DNA of 13,843 nt, taken from assembly GCA_004151065.3 (NCBI GenBank), contig NWUY0300049720.1, forward strand, positions 15,745 through 29,587, given 5' to 3'. Source of the stretch: Larix sibirica (taxonomy: Eukaryota; Streptophyta; Pinopsida; Pinales; Pinaceae). Below, piece by piece: positions 8,640-13,843 of this stretch (within the stretch, counting starts at the first letter, position 1; every line of letters starts with the position of its first letter). A model generated the notes under the pieces. The model made no database searches. It was not told where the DNA came from and saw only the letters and a list, made by a program, of their open reading frames with translations. Made by a program: the position numbers and the translations under genes.

Positions 8640-8653
8640 GGCTCTGATACAAA
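8640..8653 (-). promoter_or_regulatory. tRNA(Met) primer binding site of the pararetrovirus
   Basis: The minus strand reads TTTGTATCAGAGCC; the last 13 bases match the plant initiator-tRNA primer site TGGTATCAGAGCC at 12 of 13 positions. It lies between ORF2 and the movement protein, exactly where caulimovirids start minus-strand synthesis and where their maps are numbered from 1. Confidence 0.85.
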
Positions 8654-8788
8654 TGGCTTCCAAGATCGAATCAGCGTTAACATAGACTAGCAAACTTGCT
8701 TTCCATTAAAATTGCACTCAGACTTTACAGACTATCGGATCGTCTTCGGACTGGGAAGATCATCACTGATTTATAATACATAGATAGA

Positions 8789-8957
8789 AAGCTTTTCTAA
8801 TGCAATGTGCTAGTACGAACCCCACTTGCAGAGCATACTTCACTTGATTACAAACACAATACAAATATAGAGTATATAAGCTTTTCTGATGCAATGCGCT
8901 AGGATGAACCCCACTAGAAGAGCATACTTCTCTTTATTACAGACTCAAGACAAGACT
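8789..8957 (-). repeat. 89-bp-period tandem duplication in the viral leader
   Basis: On the plus strand AAGCTTTTCTAATGCAATGT at 8789 recurs as AAGCTTTTCTGATGCAATGC at 8878. Both continue through GCTAG, GAACCCCACT, AGAGCATACTTC and TTACA for about 70 bp. Copies differ at roughly 10-12 sites, so the duplication is old. It sits between the predicted transcript start and the primer site; only the copy nearer the TATA box has AATAAA. Confidence 0.8.
8933..8938 (-). terminator. Candidate poly(A) signal AATAAA of the viral transcript
   Basis: The minus strand reads GTAATAAAGAG, about 65 nt downstream of the predicted transcript start. Caulimovirids place a poly(A) signal shortly after the start so the genomic RNA passes it once and becomes terminally redundant. 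Position and sequence fit, but the hexamer alone is weak evidence. Confidence 0.5.
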
Positions 8958-9022
8958 TACTTGCAGAACTCTTACACACTAAAACTCCTGAATTCTCCAA
9001 TGCCTAAATGAGAGCGCAAGCC

Positions 9023-9033
9023 CCTTATTTATA
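9023..9033 (-). promoter_or_regulatory. TATA box of the pararetroviral promoter
   Basis: The minus strand reads TATAAATAAGG, a near-ideal plant TATA box, placed after the end of ORF2 and about 380 nt before the primer site. A start near 9000 is expected about 30 nt downstream. The layout matches the pregenomic RNA promoter of Caulimoviridae. Confidence 0.75.
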
Positions 9034-9245
9034 CAAATTTGACTGGTTCACCGGTCACACAAAACTGACAACCATAAGTAAAAAGAGAGATATTCACTCA
9101 TATGGCAGTGGGTCAATCTGTACCTTTAGTCAGATAAGTCATCTGAGCCATGCCAAGGAATATTGGTACAAAAGGCACAAGGACCTAACAGAATCAAAAT
9201 ACTTTAAATACACTATGGAGCCATTCAGGCGGCCCATTATGCATT

Positions 9246-10214
9246 TCAATCATAAGGGTCCCACCCTTGTAGACAAATACAAACCAAACCACGACCATCA
9301 CCAAGATCAACACCTCGACACAGGGAATCAAAGGGATCTCCGTCAGAATCAAGAGGCTCATCTGGGAATCTGTCCAAGTAGAGTGTATAGGAAAAACATT
9401 GCTCTACATCTGACCCAAACATAACTGAATTAGGATCACAGAAAAATTCGCCTTCAAAGGTAGACTCAAACCAAATGTTGAGTGGAATCCATCTTGTATG
9501 AACCTTACTGTCAATTCTTTGTCCATCTTGATTTCTTTTTATGAACTTTTGAGAAGTATATACAGTGTAATCAAGTGGTGTATATCTCCCTCCTAAGTGC
9601 CTGAGTTTGAACTTGAACCACATGTGGTTTTGGTCAGCAACTTGCATATTGGCTTGAAGATGGAGTATGAAATTTGCTCTCCTTTGAACCCAATCTTTTC
9701 TTGGACATAATTTATTAAGGAAAACTTCAGTCCAACTGGACCACTGGCGGTTAATCAAATTTGAAGGATCTGCACAAATAATAATCTCTCTTTCTTCTTT
9801 GTAGAACTGAAGAATGAGATTGTATGTAGTCCATGTTAGATTTCCTTGACCCAGATCTACATACCAAACTTCGCAGCCGCCTTCTTCAGAAACGTCAAGC
9901 CAGACTTCTGTGTTCCATTAACTTTTGCTTTTTCCTTTTCTAAGTTAAGAAAAGCATCTTTCTCCCATCTTTCAAGAATCTAGATCTTCATGGGGGATTC
10001 TTGGATTTGTTGAACAAGGGATATGGACAAAAACTTGTCTGCCTCCTTTTTGCTTGTGTGGTCAAGTGATTGTTGTCATTCTTCTGGAGTCAGAGTCATC
10101 CCAAGGCTTAAGGAATAATCTGGGTGGGGGAAGATTGGGTGGAGACGGCTCCATTCTTGTTATTCCTTTGCCTTTGTCATGACTTGAGGATCCAGATGCT
10201 CCTGAGTTGAACAT
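9246..10214 (-). pseudogene. Second viral ORF downstream of RNase H, function unknown, two compensating frameshifts
   Basis: The ATG at 10214 lies about 20 nt after the stop ending the RNase H frame. The N-terminus is Gly/Ser- then Pro-rich (EPSPPNLPPP). Frame 10214 and the long open stretch from about 9918 to 9246 are the same frame; the part between (about 10060-9930) reads better in another frame, with a helical, Glu/Lys-rich segment and one TAG at 9982-9980, so two indels cancel out. The last 224 codons are uninterrupted and Trp/aromatic-rich, with an acidic DSDGDPFDSL motif near the end. The position matches the unknown second ORF of Florendovirus-type genomes, or by place the transactivator of other genera; I see no motif proving either. 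Confidence 0.6.
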
Positions 10215-10232
10215 CTTGAGTTGTGACAAAGA

Positions 10233-10738
10233 TTATAAATTAGATTCTTCCCTGGTCAACACGTCAACCACACAATTAAGATAGTCGGGTTTATATACAG
10301 TGTCAAAATCAAAATTTAGAAGCCATAAAAACCATTTCAAAATCCTAGTTATTTTCTGCCATTAAATTCTCATTTTTGAAAATTCCTGGCATTTTTTTCA
10401 AAACTGTTCTAATGCAAAACTTTACAGGCTTTAAAAATAACCTAAAATGATTTACTGTCTTTTTTACAGCAAGAATTTCTTTATGGTTGGAGGGATAATT
10501 TAGTTCTGCTGCTTTGAAAGACCCTGAAGCATAACCACGGATTTCTTCTTTCTCTCCGAGCTTTTCTATCAAGACACCTCCCCATGCATTGCTTGAAGCA
10601 TGTGTTTCCACAATCAGTTCACTTGTTTCTTGGGGAAGAGAATGAGCGGGAAGTTGTTTTACTTTTCCTTTAATCTTTTGAACAGCTGCAGTCATTTCTT
10701 TAGACCATTTTGGGGAATTCTTTTTGAGTCTCTGTTGT
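10233..10738 (-). pseudogene. Pararetroviral RNase H domain, inactive
   Basis: It continues in frame from RT. The motif (V)ETHASSNAWGGVL at about 10608-10570 is the RNase H start, where the family has ETDAS; the catalytic Asp is replaced by His at 10602-10600. Further on are GYASGSF, LNYPSNHKEILAV (usually ..EKE.LA.) and a frameshift near 10350. After that the C-terminal helix region FDFDTVYKP and a DVLTREE motif reach a TAA at 10235-10233. In a live virus it removes the RNA from the RNA/DNA hybrid. The damaged catalytic residue plus the frameshift make it inactive. Confidence 0.85.
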
Positions 10739-11597
10739 AAAACATGAAAGTCTTCAGCCTATCCTTTGTAGAATGGCTAGATATAATTTAGACTCCCCAA
10801 AAACCTTTGGAAGTGAACCTTCTCCAAAATCTGGTCTGGAAAATTTGAGAATACCTTCAAAACATGATCTTGAAGGATTACCTATCCTTTATTGATTTTG
10901 AAACCGAGGAACTCAATTTCTATTTTGCCAATTTCCATCTTGCTCTTGCATAAAAGAAGGCCATGCTTATAAACAAGATGATAAAATTCCCAAAGATGAT
11001 TTAAATGCTCTTGCAAATTTTTTGAACATATCAGGATATCATTAATATAAACTAATGCCCAACCCTTTTCTCTAAATATATCCTCCATTCTTTTCCGAAA
11101 CTCAAAAGGGGCATTATTTATCCCAAATGGAAGAACCTTCCATTGGTACTAACCATGAGGCACAACAAAAGCAGTTTTAAATCTATCTTTGGCCTCAATT
11201 CCAATCTGATAAAACCCAGACTTTAAATTGAACTTGCTAAAGATTCTGCATCCAGCAATCCTTTGCAGAAGACTACATTTATCGAGCAAGAAATACCTGA
11301 CTTTTTGAATAACTGCATTTAGAAGTTTATAATTGACAACCAATCTTGGCTTGCCCCTTTTGATTTCTGAAAGTTTATTAACCACAAAGGCTCTGCAAGC
11401 CCACAGACTCTTGGAGGGCTCAATTAACCCTTTAGATAGCAAATCTTTGATTTCATTTGCACATGACTCCCTTTCAGAGGGTGACATTAGTCGTGCAGAG
11501 GCTTTCATGGATTTTTGCTTTACCAGAGGATCAAATGGCAATGAGCAAAAAACTTTTCTCTGGTCCAAAAAGCATTGGGACTTTCAGAAGTACATTA
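10739..11597 (-). pseudogene. Pararetroviral reverse transcriptase, both catalytic Asp positions mutated
   Basis: RT motifs appear in order: SPSERE..ANEI..LL.KGLI.PS.S.WA, then GKPRLVVNYK, motif A as FSKFNLKSGF (family FDLKSGF), then RFKTAFVVPHG, PFGINNAP and motif C as VYINDIL (family YIDD), then FLG.K and FQRFLGSLNY. The motif A residue is Asn at 11229-11227 and the first Asp of YxDD is Asn at 11043-11041, both GAT-to-AAT type changes. In-frame TAGs sit at 11151-11149, 10884-10882, 10779-10777 and 10761-10759. A frameshift at the six-base A-run 11547-11552 (T-run in coding sense) separates it from the upstream part. It is non-functional. Confidence 0.93.
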
Positions 11598-12164
11598 TCT
11601 TTCTAGTTTCCCTATAATTTCTGCAAAGGCTTTATCTGTGTGCATTTCTGCATAAGCTATGCACCTTTCCATTTTGAATAACTCAGCAATATCTGGCTTT
11701 GGCTCAGGTTTCCTTACCAGGTTCTTGCATTTGAAATTGGCTTCAAAAGACATGGGGAAAGAAACTAAACGCCCTCTAATTGTGCATTTAAACAACATTT
11801 TTGTGCTGTCAAAAGTAACAAGGTTGACTCTATTCTAAAACTCTGAACCTAAAATGCAATCTTCTTTAATGTTGTCTAATCTCTTTAAAGATAAAACTTT
11901 TTTACAGCCTTCAACTTGTATAGGGAAATATGCTACTCTACCAAGCAGCTGTACAGGGGTAGCTTCTATGGCAACTCCATGTTCTGAAGCCTTTTCCCAG
12001 TAAAAAGATGGGATTGCACTTCCTTTAGCTATGTTCATCTTACATCCTGAATCTATAATGCAATCTAACTTATATGATTTGAATTTTGATGGACAAAATA
12101 AGATTTTGACATACATCTTAAAACCTATAAAAAGTCCTAAATAGGGTTCAGGTCCTAGGAACAA
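11595..12164 (-). pseudogene. Pararetroviral aspartic protease and protease-RT linker
   Basis: The frame opening near 12164 starts with a LGPEPYLGLFIGF-like segment, then reaches LDCIIDSGCKMNIAKGS, with the protease D-S-G active-site triad at 12053-12045 and the usual hydrophobic flanks. A later LGSEF replaces the second conserved hydrophobic-G region (family ILG..F). A TAG at 11837-11835 interrupts, after which the same frame continues through a Lys/Pro-rich linker to a TAA at 11597-11595, just ahead of RT. The protease would cut the viral polyprotein. The DSG itself is intact, but the frame is broken on both sides, with a frameshift at its start near 12160. Confidence 0.85.
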
Positions 12165-12715
12165 AGTGAATTCTTCATGAACAGCTTATACAAGTCTACT
12201 GGATTGTAGAATGGTGGATTTTTAGAAGGAGAAAATATACTTTTTTTTGGTTGCTTTTCTTTAGCCTTTATTGCAGACAGTAGCTTTTTCTTTTCTGCTT
12301 GATATGCAGGAATCTCCGAAAGCTTTTCATCAATTTCAGCTAGTCTCTGTTGCGGAGAGATTTTGGATGTAGCAGAAAACATAAAGCATGAAAAATCAAA
12401 GTCAGGAGGTCCCTCACACCCCCCAAAATTTGCATCAGAGTCTGATTCAGTGGAGGAGAAAGAAGAATCAGAGTGGGCAAATTGATTCAAATGGGAGTCA
12501 AAAGTGTCTTCTTCTGAGGAAGAAGCATTGTCATCAGGGAGGAAAATAATTTCCCCTGGAGGTTAGTGGCCTTGTTCACAAAAGTATAGATCCCACCAAG
12601 TTGGATCTAGCTTATCTGTGAATAATTAAGGCACATATTTTAGGAATGATGCATGCTTGCTTGCATCAGATTATCTCCAATGAAGCATTATTGTGCATGT
12701 GTCCAAACTCATTTT
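12155..12715 (-). pseudogene. Viral polyprotein between coat protein and protease (partial)
   Basis: The frame ending near 12155 carries an acidic Ser/Glu/Asp-rich stretch (SSTESDSD), a FSCFMFSATSK segment and a Lys-rich helix (AEKKKLLSAIKAKEK). Upstream in the same frame, after TAAs at 12565-12563 and 12628-12626, readable coding continues with LDPTWWDLYFCEQG and, less surely, FLKYVP near 12645. This is polyprotein sequence between coat protein and protease; I do not see the Cys-x2-Cys-x4-His-x4-Cys knuckle. The right boundary is set by the Copia LTR proposed to start at 12719. Confidence 0.65.
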
Positions 12716-12718
12716 ACC

Positions 12719-13017
12719 TGTTATTCTTCTTAAACTACAAATGAGAAAGCATGTACATAGGTTTATTCATTCAGTTTTCAGTTCAACAATTAGCAATTCG
12801 TTGTTTTTCTGTAGTAGATTTTCATTTTCAGAAGTGATGAAAAATAGTAATTGGTTTAACAAGACAATTTATTGTGTTTCCTTTATATAGTTTCTACAAT
12901 GTGTGCTTAATTACAGAGTGCAGTTTTAGGTAGTTTTAAGTTTTTCAGTGTTTAGTTTCATGTAGGAATTCTTTTAGAGTGCAAAATCTATTTACCATAG
13001 TTTGAGAAAATTTAACA
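12719..13017 (+). repeat. Proposed 5' LTR of the Copia element, 299 bp
   Basis: The right end is secure: it ends TTTAACA immediately before a primer site. The left end is proposed at TGTTATTCTTC (12719) because TGTTA pairs as a 5-bp inverted terminal repeat with TAACA at 13013-13017 and begins TG. The length suits a short Copia LTR. The matching 3' LTR is outside the window, so the left boundary is unverified. Confidence 0.65.
12882..12889 (+). promoter_or_regulatory. TATA box in the Copia LTR
   Basis: TTTATATA lies about 130 nt before the LTR end, a suitable place for the U3/R promoter. A start near 12915-12920 would be expected. Confidence 0.55.
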
Positions 13018-13030
13018 TGGCATCAGAGCC
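13018..13030 (+). promoter_or_regulatory. tRNA(Met) primer binding site of the Copia element
   Basis: TGGCATCAGAGCC begins immediately after the LTR end and matches the initiator-tRNA site TGGTATCAGAGCC at 12 of 13 positions. Confidence 0.88.
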
Positions 13031-13221
13031 TAGTGTTTGAAATCTTCCAAATTTCATGCATGGAGAGTTGTCTAAGGGTTTCAATGGGCAATATGTCCAA
13101 GCTTCAATAATTGAAGTTGATCTATGACAGTAATTGACACATGGACTTGAGAAGGGTTGTGGGATGCAAAACCCTAGTTGATGCAATGGATGGAGATCGA
13201 CACTTGTTCAATAGAGATGCA

Positions 13222-13843
13222 ATGGTGGCCATCCCCAATGTGCAAGAGAGTCACTTGTTGGAGGGAGCCTCCAACTCTATGCCATGGAAGTTGAGATTGT
13301 AGAACCCCCTAGAAATGGGGGAGTTGTGGTACCTTGTGGAGAAGATAGTTGTTTTGCCTACATATCCCAAATATTTGGTGGAAACAGATGAAGGCAACAA
13401 TGGTAGCAAAGCAAGTCATGTTGGATTTGATGAAAGATCACTTCATCCCTCATGTCACCAAGAAGAACACTACCAAAGTGGTGTATGATACCTTGGGAAC
13501 CTCACCAAAGGTGTGAATGTATCCAAGGAGATGCTCTTAAAGAACAAGCTCAACACTACTTGCATGAGCAATATAGATACGATAGCAAGCTATCTCATGA
13601 TGATAGCATAATTGAGAGATCAAATCGATGCAGTTGAGGACAATTGAGGATAACAAACTAGTTTGGGTTTTTTTGAGTAACTTTAATCCATTATGGCACA
13701 ACTTTCTCAAAGTTATATGTGGTCGAGAAGTTACCTAACTTTGAGCAATGGGGGATTTCTTTCATTAGAGAGGAGATGAGACTAAGTTACATAGATGAGA
13801 ATGATGTACCAAACCTTACTCTCATCAATAATGTATAGAGAGA
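13222..13843 (+). pseudogene. Copia gag (UBN2-type), frameshifted, 3' end outside the window
   Basis: The ATG at 13222 opens a frame with VQESHLLEGASNSMPWKLRL, the standard N-terminal motif of plant Copia gag (L.G.N...W). A TAG at 13300-13302 falls where these proteins often have Gln. A frameshift near 13405 leads to KDHFIPHVTKK, another near 13510 to VSKEMLLKNKLNT, then SYLMMIA followed by a TAA at 13609-13611 and LRDQIDA, the family's SYLM.I..LRDQ block. Further family-like sequence (LVWVFLSNF, VICGRE) continues past 13650. In live elements gag forms the particle. This copy cannot. Confidence 0.85.

Larger units (their letters stand above)
8367..9000 (-). other. Pararetroviral leader and intergenic region
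   Basis: About 630 nt lie between the predicted transcript start near 9000 and the movement-protein ATG. They contain a poly(A) signal, a partly duplicated stretch, the primer site and several short ATGs, the usual content of a caulimovirid leader. The last 270 nt, after the primer site, are A/C-rich with no long frame. Confidence 0.65.
6420..12718 (-). mobile_element. Endogenous pararetrovirus (Caulimoviridae), circularly permuted and degraded
   Basis: On the minus strand, from 12718 to 6420, hallmark parts of a plant pararetrovirus occur in order: pre-protease region, aspartic protease (DSG), RT, RNase H, a second ORF, TATA box, leader with poly(A) signal, a tRNA(Met) primer site, a 30K-type movement protein, a linker and a coiled coil. 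The movement protein, absence of LTRs around the block and a primer site between ORF2 and the movement protein separate it from Gypsy elements. One large polyprotein plus a downstream ORF resembles Petuvirus and the endogenous Florendovirus-type genomes; the exact genus is inference. No coat-protein or zinc-knuckle motif is visible, and the copy is broken by many lesions. It carries no integrase, so integration was presumably by host end-joining. Confidence 0.9.
12719..13843 (+). mobile_element. Ty1/Copia-type LTR retrotransposon, 5' part, cut by the window edge
   Basis: It consists of a proposed 5' LTR (12719-13017), a primer site directly after it, about 190 nt of leader and a broken gag. 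Gag similarity to the UBN2/Copia gag family identifies the superfamily. Pol lies beyond the window. It lies in the opposite orientation to the viral block, and its left edge touches viral coding sequence, so it probably inserted into the viral copy. Confidence 0.82.

Noticed and set aside
9008-9424. 138-codon plus-strand open frame
   Set aside because: It is antisense to the viral ORF2 end and promoter region, shows no family motif and overlaps the TATA box. It looks like a shadow frame.
11333-11617. 94-codon plus-strand open frame opposite RT
   Set aside because: Its minus-strand counterpart has clear RT motifs; the plus frame has none.
10233-12164. Ty3/Gypsy polyprotein instead of a pararetrovirus
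   Set aside because: Protease, RT and RNase H alone would fit both, but no integrase follows RNase H, no LTR flanks the block, and a 30K movement protein lies on the same strand after a primer site.
1-13843. CRISPR array, bacterial operon or novel defence system
   Set aside because: No regularly spaced repeats with unique spacers, no ribosome-binding-site-led gene series and no intact prokaryotic gene are present. The repeats seen are simple duplications or LTR pieces.

Overview
The window looks like plant nuclear DNA made almost entirely of decayed reverse-transcribing elements. It is AT-rich and contains a plant-type LINE with a C-terminal RNase H domain, LTR sequences with plant-style initiator-tRNA(Met) primer sites, and an endogenous pararetrovirus of the Caulimoviridae type. 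I found no intact host gene, no tRNA or rRNA gene and no CRISPR array. The Copia gag and the LTR style would fit a seed plant, possibly a gymnosperm, but the sequence alone cannot settle this.

Layout from left to right. Positions 1-620 are AT-rich DNA with a 58-bp tandem duplication. Positions about 625-3375 (+) hold a LINE cut off at its 5' end inside the reverse transcriptase (RT) domain; it keeps the FADD box, the RT zinc-binding domain and an RNase H domain across many frameshifts and stops. Positions about 3612-4540 hold a cluster of three related LTR pieces: two direct copies, a primer-site-like sequence, then an inverted third piece. Positions 4541-6419 have no recognisable gene but carry three short tandem or direct repeats, the largest with a 146-bp period.

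Positions about 6420-12718 (-) are an endogenous pararetrovirus. Read along the minus strand from the right, it runs: region just before the protease, aspartic protease, RT, RNase H, a second ORF of unknown function, TATA box, leader, poly(A) signal, tRNA(Met) primer site, movement protein, linker, coiled coil. The order is therefore circularly permuted relative to a viral map that starts at the primer site, and the coat-protein/zinc-knuckle part is not seen. All coding parts are broken. Both inspected RT catalytic aspartates have become asparagine, and an RNase H active-site aspartate has become histidine.

From 12719 to the right edge (+) a Ty1/Copia-type retrotransposon begins: a proposed 299-bp 5' LTR, an adjacent primer site and a broken gag gene. 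Its left end abuts viral coding sequence, so it probably inserted into the viral copy and the missing viral part may resume beyond the window. The in-frame stops are mostly TAG, some at places where glutamine is usual, which fits C-to-T decay of methylated CAG sites.
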